Below are positions 48,201-58,500 of a stretch of DNA of 64,000 nucleotides, piece after piece. Under the pieces are notes generated by a model. That model made no database searches and had not been told where the DNA came from. It saw only the letters and a program-made list of their open reading frames with translations. Position 1 is the stretch's first letter. The number at the start of each line of letters is the position of its first letter. This stretch comes from Caulobacter sp. FWC2 (GTDB lineage Bacteria > Pseudomonadota > Alphaproteobacteria > Caulobacterales > Caulobacteraceae), in NCBI RefSeq assembly GCF_002742625.1, contig NZ_PEBF01000001.1, positions 2,852,001 through 2,916,000 on the forward strand, given 5' to 3'. The position numbers and the translations under genes were made by a program.

Positions 48201-49505
48201 GGCCCCTTGCAGGGCGCCCTGAGCTTGATCGACCTCGCCGAGGCCAGGGAAGACCAGGCCGACCTCCCGACCCTCCGCCGCGCCATCCATCACCTGGCAG
48301 GCATGGTCGACGATCTGACGAACCTCGGCGCGCTGGATGGCGGTGTGCTGGTCCTGCGCAAGGCCGCCTTCGACGCCGCCGGTCTCGCTTCGGCCGTCGT
48401 GGCTCTGCAACGGCCGGCGGCGGAAGCGGCCGGACGGACCTTGGCGCTGGAAACGCCCGGCGCGCCGTTGTGGGTGTTGGGCGACGAGGGCCGGCTGGGC
48501 CAGGTGCTGGGCAACCTCGTCGCCAACGCCTTGCGACACGGCCAGGGGCGCGTGAGCGTCTCGCTGGCCTCAACGGCGCCGGACCGGCTTACCCTCTTGG
48601 TGGCGGACGAAGGTCCCGCGTTGGGCGAGGCCGAGGCCATGCGTATCTTCGAGCCCTTCGATCGCGGGGGGCGCGGCGGAGACGAGACCGGCCTCGGCGT
48701 CGGCCTGTTCCTCGGGCGCAGCCTGGCGCGGGCCATGGGTGGCGATCTGACCACGCGGCCGCTGCCCCATGGCAAGGCGTTCGCGCTGGAGATCGAAGCC
48801 CCGGCGGCAGCGGCGCCGACGGTGACGAGCGACGGCGGGATCTCGGGATTACGGGTCCTGCTGGCGGAAGACATCGACCTTAGTCGGAAAACCCTCGCCG
48901 CCCTCCTCCGGTCCGAGGGTTGTATCGTCGATGAGGCCGCGACGGGCGAGGCCGCGAGAGCCTTGGCCGCCGCGGGGCCCTTCGACCTGCTGTTGCTCGA
49001 TCAACACATGGGCGCCGTCACAGGCTTGGATGTCGCCGCCTTCGCCGCGCGCTTGCCGACCTCGCCCCGCGTCATCCTGATGACCGCCGAGACCAGTCCA
49101 GAGCTCATCGGGCAAGCCCGAGACGTCGGTGTCGACCTGGTGCTGGCCAAGCCCATTTCGCTGGCCGCCCTGCGAGGCGCGGCGCGGACGAAGCCCTCCC
49201 CCGCCAAGGGCCGGCGCGTCGAACTAGGCGCCGCCCTCGGCGACGCGGCGGCGGCGATCCTGGCCGCGCTGCGACCGGCGATAGAGTACGAGCTCGACCA
49301 ATTGGAACGCGCTGTGGCCGCCGAGGACGCCGATGCCGTCCGCGCTCAGCTTCATCGATTGAGAGGGATGGCCGCGCATTTCGGCCTGGAGCTGATGACC
49401 CGCGCACTCAACGACGTGTCGTTGGCGGACCCGACGATGATAAGCCAGCTCCGCGCAGCCACGGCGCGGGTGGACTGGTCGGCTATCGGAAGCGTGGGGT
49501 TCTAG
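45279..49505 (+). CDS. AAA ATPase / helical-repeat / histidine kinase / receiver / HPt fusion, 1408 aa
   Basis: Order: an AAA_16-type NTPase at residues ~10-300 with LVGRAAELEAVRVAL and Walker A GAGGVGKT (39-46) and Walker B-like VFLMIDDWG; winged-helix-like segment ~300-370; helical TPR-like region ~400-940; HisKA with His971 (LLATVGHELRGPLQGAL); HATPase with N box NLVANALRHG and DEGPALGEAEAMRIFEPFDRGG, GLGVGLFLGRSLA; receiver with Asp1241 (LLLLDQHMGAVTG) and LAKPISL; HPt with His1359 (LHRLRGMAAHFG). No TM segment, so cytoplasmic. It joins a STAND/MalT-like ATPase sensor to a full phosphorelay. GTG at 45279 or ATG at 45282 can start it. Partner is presumably the adjacent response regulator. 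Confidence 0.9.
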   Translation: MMAPLRQSGPPPLVGRAAELEAVRVALGQRGVRAIVAHGAGGVGKTALLRHFLETAAQDGAIVGAGKYPEGRDGRDLDPIVAAVEAAITAGLDQLYDPEAGLRSLAQALGENARVLAGVGSGLLRALAETGSGPRVTAEEGEAQIGRALLRVLRWLEGFGAPVFLMIDDWGRGGQRAQRFCGLLLSDSGLKLTRLLATERDDETAESERLIGLVRIAVDPLGADDRLELARLSLGERRAAAADILAFVGPAAARPFDLIESTRVLIAADAVVNAGGTWRLDTARAASALAGAAAISAVRQALASAPEAEAVARALAVHGDGAQASDLARACGFSEIVVRHALARLADNGLVQWSCEGAEFAHDRLRAEVLLGAPPSVRVHLAEALAEALRAGGVAPGDGARSMTMLWLRQEAGLRDAEPIWWRDAFTTGAVKARATGDRVAAERFVASAMQLAAVGPGETYPLLAEAAFVAITQGQDAEARRFVDRLELFATTPIERAVAEEMRVFARRATGDLDGALEVARAVLTRRGVKVPRGVTAWSLTRALMRILSMDPRKATKPLEADRLALEAPMMRAINGLGSLMFERDPRLAVVLATQTLSRDLIYGTAAAAGTYSLMCCAMGDYRRAAAWAEASDRLQRPEQPLRAVAKQYSASFGHVFARPRPVTRARGDEATALAYIEGDLAVAAYGNRDKVLDALFCDDPLDDTTALADRAIEVAIQLGEPATIPHVQSLRQFIAQLRQPDRQPWRLDGDHFDAPVQLARLRDEGLANVGRAIAALEALLAVLFGAHAEAARIADRPWPQFSGSPFQGQSQIWGFATSLAFYRTGRRPRPFVRWNLKRLSRLNPNDFLHRERLLAAEHARIAGRRRQALGAYAEAVEAAAVSRCLLEYGLVAISASQGADLLGASAEASRWREAARGAWRRLGADALLSHWFGETPEAQEKDVQRAVLARTAAERASQAKSRLLATVGHELRGPLQGALSLIDLAEAREDQADLPTLRRAIHHLAGMVDDLTNLGALDGGVLVLRKAAFDAAGLASAVVALQRPAAEAAGRTLALETPGAPLWVLGDEGRLGQVLGNLVANALRHGQGRVSVSLASTAPDRLTLLVADEGPALGEAEAMRIFEPFDRGGRGGDETGLGVGLFLGRSLARAMGGDLTTRPLPHGKAFALEIEAPAAAAPTVTSDGGISGLRVLLAEDIDLSRKTLAALLRSEGCIVDEAATGEAARALAAAGPFDLLLLDQHMGAVTGLDVAAFAARLPTSPRVILMTAETSPELIGQARDVGVDLVLAKPISLAALRGAARTKPSPAKGRRVELGAALGDAAAAILAALRPAIEYELDQLERAVAAEDADAVRAQLHRLRGMAAHFGLELMTRALNDVSLADPTMISQLRAATARVDWSAIGSVGF

Positions 49506-49535
49506 GACACGGCGGCGGATCGCGCCGCCGTGTCC
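49505..49535. terminator. Strong bidirectional hairpin between convergent genes
   Basis: A perfect 13-bp stem (GGACACGGCGGCG with its complement) around a 5-nt loop. It starts at the last base of the kinase stop codon and ends 9 bp before the stop of the giant RTX gene. Only weak T content follows; the length and position fit transcription termination for both genes. Confidence 0.65.
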
Positions 49536-49544
49536 AGCCGGGCG

Positions 49545-52500
49545 TCAGACCAGTTCGCCCGCCATCAAACTCGACGCGCCGCCGCCGATCAGGTCAACAT
49601 TGTAGGTCGGTGTTCCGGTGAACATGTCGCCGAGATAGTGGACCGTGGCGTCGTAGTACTTGCCTGTCTCGAATTCGACGCCAGCGTACATGATGAAACC
49701 CACCATCGCCGCCTTCATCCCGATGTCGTCCTTACCCAGGGCTAAGAAGTAGTCCTTCTGGCTGACCAGGTAGGCGATCGCCTTGTCGACGTCGATGCCG
49801 TCCGCCGTGGCGTTCGCACGGCCGATGATCGCCTCGTAAGCCTTGGCGACCGCCGCCTCGAAGCTGAGCGCCCCGTAGTTTTGGGCGAACGCGACCTTAC
49901 CCTCGCCATCGTGGCCCAGGTTCACCGCGAAGTTGATGAAGCGGTTCCCGGTGTTGAACATGGCGTAGTACGGGTCGGTCAGGTCGTTGGGATTGTCGGC
50001 GCTGTCGACCAGGTAGGACATGCCCATCTTGGTCGGCGTCTTGCCGGTGAAAAACTGGTAGGCCTGCAGGGCTACCATCGAGGTGTCTTCCGAGTATCCG
50101 ACGATCGCCTTGAGCACATCGGCCTGGGTCACCGTGCCGGCGCCATACCCCGTCAGCAGTTGGCTCAGCGCCTGGTTCTCGAGATAGACGGGGTTCGGGA
50201 TCACCTTGCCGTCCGGCAGCGTGATGGTCGGCGAAAGGACCTTGTCGCTGACCACGCCCGTGAGGTCGCCGAACGCGACCTTGATCGTCTCGACCGTCTT
50301 CGGGGGCTGGCCGCCACCTCCGCCAGTACCTCCACCGCCCACGCCAGCCGCCGGCGTGTCGTCGTCCAGAATGACGCCTTGAGCGGTCGAGTAGGTCAGC
50401 CCGCCGCCGACAGGCGTCTGCAGCGTGACCGTGAAGGTCTCGTCGCTTTCGTCCACGCTGTCGCCAATGACCGAGATCTCGATAGTCTTGCTGGTCTCGC
50501 CAGCCGCGAACGAGACCGTGCCGTTCGGCAGGGTTCCACCAGCGAAGTCCGCCGCGCTGGCGCCTCCCACGCTGACCACCCAGTCAACCGAGGCCGCGCC
50601 AGAACTGTCGCCGCCGCGCGTCACGACGAACTGATAGACTGTTGTCCCGCTGGCGCCTTCGTTCTTCTGGATCGAGGTCGAGGCCGCGAAACCCATAGTC
50701 GTCGGCGGAGCGGTGTCGTCGTTGACGATCGCGCCGATCGCCGTGCCCACGCCGATGGTTCCGCCGCTCACCGAGCCGAGACTGACCGAGAAGCTCTCGG
50801 TCGCCTCGAAGGTCGTGTCGCCCACGACGTTGATGACGATGTCCTTCGAACTCTCGCCCGCCGCGAAGCTCAGGACGCCGCCCGGCAGAACACCGCCCGA
50901 GAAGTCGGTGGCGTCGACATCGCCGGAGACGCTCCAGTTTACCGAGGTGGCCCCGGTCGTGCCGGTCCGGGTGACATGATAGGTGAAGGTGGTCGTTCCG
51001 GAGCTGCCTTCAGAGTGGCTGACCAGCGCGGTGGAGAAGTTTAGCTCGGGTGTCGGTGGCGCGTCATCGTTGGTGATCGTGGCCAGGACAGAGCCGGCGA
51101 TCACGTTCCCCGACCGCGGGGTAATCGCGAACTTGAAGCCCTCGGTGTCCTCGTAGGTCGTGTCGCCCTTCACCAGGATCGTGACCGTCTTCTCGGCTTC
51201 GCCGATGGCGAAGGTGACGGTTCCGGTCAGGGCCTGACCGTCGTCGAAGTCCGAGGCGTTGGCGGCGTTCGCGGCGCCGTCGAAGATCTGTCCCGTGACG
51301 GCCCAGTCGACGTTCAGGGCGCCGGACGTGTCGCTACGGTAGACCTTGAACGTGTAGGCGACCGTGCCGCCGTGGCCTTCGTCATGCGAGGTGACCGCCG
51401 CGCCGACGCCGACCGTCTGGAACGCCGCCGCCGAGGCGCCGACGTCGGCGCTGACGGTCGGCGGCGCCGTGCCCGAGGCGCCCGCGCCCGAGGACAGGAA
51501 ACCCTTGTCGCCCGTCAGCAGGTAGTCGCGAACGGCCGCTTCCTTCAGGGCTGGATCGGTGATCCCCGCCGCGTCCGCCGCGTTCTGAGCCGCGGTCACC
51601 AGATCGGTCGGGAAGTCGGTGATGCTGACCTTGGCGTCGGGCTTGACCGGCCCGGTAAAGTCCGTCGTCGTCTTGCCGGCTGGATAGTCCAGCAGCGTCT
51701 CCGACTGCTGGACGCGCCAGGACGCCACGAAGTCCTCATAGAAGTCATCGAAAGCGACGGGTTGCGGCAGGACCGTACCGTCCCGCTGCGCCAAGTCGTT
51801 GGCGGTATTGCCGTCGAAATTGCCCAGCAGCCCTTTGAACTGGCCCGCGCGGGTGGGATCGGTGGCGAACGAGACGTCCAGGCGGTCACCCAGATCGAGC
51901 ACGATCAGGGCCGACTTGCTGGCGCCCGAGTACATGACGATCCAGCCCTCCGAGCCATTCTGCGAATAGCGGCTGATCGCGCCGTCGCCGAAGGCCTTGG
52001 TCGTCTCGCCGGCCGCGAAGGTCACGGCGACCCCGTCGACCATTAGGGCGTCGGTCCGCGCGCCGTCGATCGTCACCTTCGCCGTTCCCAGCTTGGTGGC
52101 GACCTGGACGATCTCGGAGGCGTAGGCGTTGACCGCGACCGTGCGGACATGGACGTCGATCTCCGGACCCGTGATGCTCTCGATCAGCACGAACTCGCCG
52201 ACGGCCTGCATCTCGTACTGCAACCCGTCCAGGGTCACGAGGTGGGGGTCGCCGAAGTTGATGCCGCGCGCCCAGCCGGACGGGATGTTGACGACATTGT
52301 CGTCGTTCAGGATCCGGCCCGTGGCCTGCTGGCGCACGAAGTCGACCGCGCCGGTCGTCGGCTGATTGAGCGTGACCGTGAAGGATTCGACCTCCTCGAC
52401 CGTGACGTCGCCGATCACCGGCACGCGGATGGTGGCGGTCGACTGGCCGGCGGCGAAGCTGACCGCGCCCGACAGCGACGTCCCCGTCAGGCCGGTGATG

Positions 52501-55500
52501 TCGTCCGTTCCCACGCCGCCCGAGGTCGTCGGGGCGATCAGATAGGGCAGAACCAGGGCCCCATCGGCGCTCGTCCGCGTAACGACGAAGTCGAAATAGG
52601 TCGTGCCGGAGGCGCCTTCGTTCTGGCTAGTCACGGCCGGGCTGATGGAGACGCCCGCCACCAGCGACACCGTGGCGTCGGCGAACTCCAGGGTCTCGAC
52701 CTGGACCAGCTGGTCGACCCCGTCGTCGCCGTTGCTGGCGTCGATGTCGGTGACCTTGAAGCCGCCGGCCACGGCGGTGATCGAATAGCCGGCCCGATCG
52801 CCTTGGAAGAGCGCGGTGTCCACGCCGCGCCCGCCGACCAGGGTGTCGTTGCCCGCGCCGCCGACCAGGGTGTCGTCCCCGCCCCCGCCCATCAGCACGT
52901 CGGCGCCGGCCAGCCCGTACAGCGCATTGGCGTTGTCGTCGCCGATCAAGGTGTCGCCGAAGCCCGCGCCGGTGAGGTTTTCGACATTTAGGATCTGACC
53001 CGTACTGCCGAATCCATCATTGAGAACTGTCTCGGCCGAGAGATCGACGATGACGCCGTTGATGGTCGCCTCGGTGATGAAGGCCGTGCCGCCGGCGTTG
53101 ACCCCCGTGACCCGTATAGAGTCGAAGCGCACGGAGTCGACCCCCGCGCCGCCGTCGATCTTCACCGGCGCGCCGGCGGCGATGATGGAGTCGTCGCCGC
53201 CCATCGCCTCGAGCGTGTCGCCCGTGCCGATCAGGAACAGATTGCCGGCGCCGTCGCCTCGGAAGGTGTCGGCGAAGATCGTGCCGCCGCCCAGGCCTTC
53301 GACGCCCGTCATGGTCTCGGCGTTCCCGAAGCCGTCATTGGCGATCTGGCCGGTCGCCAGGTCGGCGACCACGCCCTGAGTGGCCTTCAGGGAGGCGAAC
53401 GACACACGGTCGAAGCCAGCGCCGCCATCGAAGGTGTCGACGCCCTCGTCGCCACGCATCAGGTCGTCGCCATCGCGACCGAACAGGCTGTCGTCGCCAA
53501 GGCCACCATTGAGCGTATTGGCGCCGGCATGACCCTTGATGACATCGTTGCCCTGGTTGCCCAAGCCGATCAGCACGACGTCGGCGCCGGCGCTCGGATA
53601 AAGCGCTGCAAGGTCGATGTTGTCGCTCAGCTGGGTGCCATTGACCACCGCGCTGCCGTTCTGGACGGCGGGTGTCGTGATCGCCAGCTGGATGTTCAGG
53701 AAGCGCGCCTGGTTGAAGGGCTCGGGGAAGAACTGCAGCGACTCCACGCCCGTAACGGTGTCGGCCCCCAGGCTAGCGGCGGTCCCCAGGCCTTGGACAG
53801 TCGTCACGCCATCAGTGGTGCTGATCTTGAACACCTGTTCCACGGTCGAGCCGTCGACCCGCTCGACGAAGGTCGCGCCAGCGTCGGCGCCGGTTCCCGC
53901 GGCGGCCCTGTAGGAGCCGACCGTCCCAGTCGGCAGGTTGAACACCGCGATGTCGGAACCCGTCCCGCCGTTCAAAGTGTCGTTCCCGGCGCCGCCGACC
54001 AGACGATCATCGCCGCCGCCGCCGTTCAGGGTGTCGGCGCCGTCGCCGCCATTGAGCGTTTCAGCGGCCGAGCCGCCGTTGACGGTGTCGTCGCCCGCAT
54101 TGGCGTTGACCGACCTGCGCCAGGTTGAATCGAAACTGGCCAAGGCGGTCGAGGCGTCGATGACATCGTCGAAGGCCGAACCCTCGACCCAGGCATCCTT
54201 GTTGGGCTCGTAGCTACGCACCGTCGGGGCCAGCGGCAGCCAGATGAACTGAGCCTGGTCGGTGAAGTTCTGCACGAAGAATTGCAGCTCCTCGACATTC
54301 GTCACCGTGTCGACGCCGCTGCCGGCCAAGCTGCTGAGACTGGTGACCGTCGTGGTCGAGCCGACGTGGGTGACCTTGTAGAGCTGTTCGACCGTGGAGC
54401 CGCTGACCCGCTCGACGAAGAAAGCCCCCACGTCGGCGCCCGTCCCCGGCGTGAAGCGCAGTGTCCCGGTTGTGCCCTGCGGCAGTCGGAAGCTGGCCAC
54501 GTCACGGCCCGCGCCGCCGTCGATAGTGTCATCACCCGCGCCGCCGGCCAGATAGTCGTCGCCGCCGCCGCCATTCAGGGTGTCGTTGCCGTCGTCTCCG
54601 TCGAACGTCTCGGCGCGGTTCGTGCCGGTGATCGTGTCGTCGCCTCGGCCGCCCGAGACGTACCGGTTCCAAGACGCATCCTTGTCCTGGTGGAAATTGG
54701 CGAGGTCCAGCGTATCGCCAAAGATCGAGCCGGTGACGCTAGCGTACTTGTAGGTCGCGTCGGCATAGGTGGTGACGCCGATATTGGCGCTCCAGGTTTG
54801 GAAGACCGAGCCCTTCTGGATCACGACGTTCAGTCGCTCGACATTGCTGATCGCGTCGGAGCCTTCGGAAGCGCCCAGGCCCTGGCCGACCACCGTCACC
54901 TTGCCGTCCTGGGCCCGCGCAACCTTGAACACGGACGCGTAGCTTGAGCCCTCGCCGATCTGGATGAATTGGCTGCCGGCGTCAGCACCGGTCCCGTCGA
55001 CGATCCGGAAGCCACCGGCCGTGTCGTTCGGCAGGTTGAAGCTGGCGGTGTCCTCGCCCGCCCCGCCATCCAGCGTGTCGTCGCCCCCGCCGCCGACGAG
55101 ATAGTCGTTCTCGGAGCCGCCATTCAGGGTGTCGTCACCACCGTTGCCGAACAGCGTGTCGTTGCCGCCGCCGCCCAAGATCACGTCCTTGCCGATCGTG
55201 CCCTCGACGGTGTCGGCGCCGCCGCCGGCGAAAACCGACGAGGTCCAGACCGAGAAGTCCTTGCTGGGATGCAGATCGACGATGCGGATGTAGTCGTCGC
55301 CCGGGCCGCTGTTGACCCCGGCGATCTTGTTAATCTCGTCTTGCCACGGCGCCGGGCCGAAATAGAGCGAGGCGCCGTCCATTGGCCGGCCTGCGACGAA
55401 GAAGCGAAGCTCTTCGATCGAGGTCAGGGTGTCCGTGCCGTAGGTCGCGGCGACAGCGCCCATCCCCTTCACGGTGATGCCGCTCTCGCCCAGCGTGACC

Positions 55501-58500
55501 TCGAACATGACCTCGGTCGTCGTCCCGTCGACGCGCTGGATCAGGATGCTGTTGGAGGCCGGGCCGGCGACCGCTTGCAGCCGCCCGACCAGCGAGCCGG
55601 CCACCTCGTAGGCGGCCACGTCTCCGCCGCCGCCGCCGTTGAGCGTGTCGTTGCCGGCGCCGCCATACAGGGTGTCGGGCCCGCCATTTCCGTACAGGGT
55701 GTCGTCACCGGCCTCGCCGTAGAGCGCTTCCCCGAGGTTGCCGCCGTACACGGTGTCATTGCCGCCACCGGCGTGGACGATGCGGTCCCAGGTCGCGTCC
55801 TTGTCCTGGTGGTAGTTGTTGACGCTGATGATGTCGGCGTTATCGGTGCCGTCGACGCCGACGTCGTGGTTTGGTTCGTAGACCCACGCGGTCGGAGCGA
55901 TCTTGACAGTCAGGGACTGGGCGGGATCGAACGGATTGTTGGCGACGAAGAACTGCAGTTCCTCGACATTGACCACGGCGTCGGTTCCAAGGTTCGCCGC
56001 GATGCCCAGGCCGGTAACCCCGGCCGATCCCTGAGTTCCACCGGGCGTCACGCGGAAGACGGCCTCGCCGACGCCGTTGTTGACCAGTTCGACGATCCAG
56101 TTCCCGGCTTCCGAGCCGGTCCCCTGCACAACGCGGAACGTTCCGGTCGTGCCTGTCGGCAAAGCGAACGAGACGGTGTCCCGCCCTGCCCCGCCGTCAA
56201 CCGAATCGGAACCCGCTCCGCCCTGGAGATAGTCGTCGCCCTCGCCGCCGCGGAGCAGGTCGGCGCCGTCGTTGCCGAAGATCAGGTCGTTGCCGGGCCC
56301 GCCATTCAGGATGTCAGCGCCGCCAGCCCCGTGGATCTGATCATTTCCGCCCGCGCCGTTGATCGTGAACGCCCAGACATTGGTGTCCCGGCCGCCCAGG
56401 AAGTCCGTCAGGAAGATCGTGTCGTTGGCGTCGCCGCTGTTGACCCCGCCCCGGTGATTGACCTCGTCAGCCCAGGGCGTCGGCCCGAAGAACCAGGACG
56501 CGCCGTCGCTGGGCCTGCCCGGAATGAAGAACCGCAGTTCCTCGATAGTGGTGATCGTATCGACGCCCTTGTCAGCCTGGGCGTTTAGGCCGGTGACCGT
56601 AACGCCGCTGGAGCCGATATTGATCCGGAACAGGTTTTCGGTCGTGGCGCCGTCGACGCGCTGGACCAGCTTTTCGCTATCGCTGGCGCCCGCCACGATC
56701 TGCAGGCGTCCGACCAGATTGGACGGCAGCTCCCAGGACGCCACGTCGCCGCCCGCTCCGCCGTCGATCGTGTCGTTCCCCGTCCCGCCCAGAAGCTCGT
56801 CATGCCCGCCGCCGCCGTTCAGCGTGTCGTCGCCCGCGTCGCCGCTGATGCGCTCGTTCAGGTTCGTTCCGTAGACGATGTCGTTGCCGCCGCCGGCGTT
56901 GACAGAGCGATCCCAGCTAGCGTCCTTGTCCTGGTGATAGTTGGCCAGGTTGATCGTGTCGGCGGCGTCGGTCCCATCGACGCCGACATCGTGGTTGGGC
57001 TCATAGACCCAGGCCGTCGGCGCGATCTTGAAGTTCAGCGACTGGTTCGGATCGAAGGGGTTGTTGAACACCTGGAACTGCAGGTCCTCGATATTGGTCA
57101 CCGTGTCGGTTCCCAGCCCGGCGGCGATACCCAGACCTTTTACCGTCGCCGCGCCGGTCCCGGTGATGGTCACCTTGAAGACGGGTGTTCCCGAGCCGCC
57201 GTTGACCAGTTCGATGATCCAGCTGCCGGCGTCCGCGCCGGCCCCTTCGACCGCGCGGAAGGTCCCGGCCGTGCCCGTCGGCAAGCCGAACGAGGCGGTG
57301 TCGCGACCCGCGCCGCCATTGATGGTGTCGTCGCCGGCGCCGCCTTGCAGGTAGTCGTCGCCGTCGTCGCCGTTGATGACGTCCGCACCGCCGTTGCCGA
57401 ACAGATTGTCGTTGCCCGAGCCGCCGTTCAGTCGATCGACGCTGTCCAGGCCGAAGATCTGGTCATTGCCGCCCGCCCCATTGACGGTGAAGCTCCAGAC
57501 GCTGGTGTCTTTTCCGCCGTGGAAGTCGCCCAGATTGATCGTGTCGTTGCCGGGGCCGCTGTTGACGCCGCCCTGGTGGTTCATCTCGTCGGCCCAGGGC
57601 GTCGCCCCAAAGAACCACGACGCCCCGTCGCTGGGGCGATTGAGGATGAAAAACCGCAGCTCCTCGATGTTGGTGATCGTGTCGACGCCCTTGTCGGCCT
57701 GGGAGTTCAGGCCGGTGACCGTGACGCCGCTGGAGCCGATGTTGATGCGGAAGAGATCTTCCCGCGTCGCGCCGTCGACGCGCTGGACCAGCTTCTCATT
57801 GGCGCTGGCGCCGGCCACGATCTCTAGGTGGCCCACGAGGCCGGAAGGCAGCTCCCACGAGGCCGCGTCGCCGCCTGCGCCGCCGTCGATCGTGTCATTG
57901 CCCGTTCCGCCCAGCAGTTCGTCATGGCCGCCACCGCCGTTCAGCGTGTCGCTGCCGGCGTCGCCGCTGATGCGCTCGTTCAGATTGGTCCCGTTGACCG
58001 TGTCGTCGCCGCCGGCGGCGTTGGCGAACCGGTCCCAGCTGGCGTCCTTGTCCTGGTGATAGTTGGCCAGGTTGATCGTATCGGCACGGTCGGTGCCGTC
58101 GACGCCGGCGTCATGGTTGGGTTCGTAGACCCAGGCCGTCGGGGCGATCTTCAGATTCAGCGACTGGTTCGGATCGAACGGGTTGTTGAAGACGAGGAAC
58201 TGCAACTCCTCGACATTGGTCACCGTGTCGGCGCCCAGACCGGCCGCGGGTCCCAGACCCGTCACCGTGGCCGAACCCGTCTGGCCGCCCAGCGTCACCT
58301 TGAACACCGCTGTCGTCGTGGCGCCGTTGACCAGGTTGATGATCCAGCTGCCAGCGTCCGCGCCGGTTCCATCCACGGCTTGGAACGTGCCGGCCGTGCC
58401 CGTCGGCAAGCCGAACGAGGCCGTATCCCGGCCCGCGCCGCCATCGATGGTGTCGATGCCGGCGCCGCCCTGCAGGTAGTCGTCGCCGTCGCCGCCGTTC

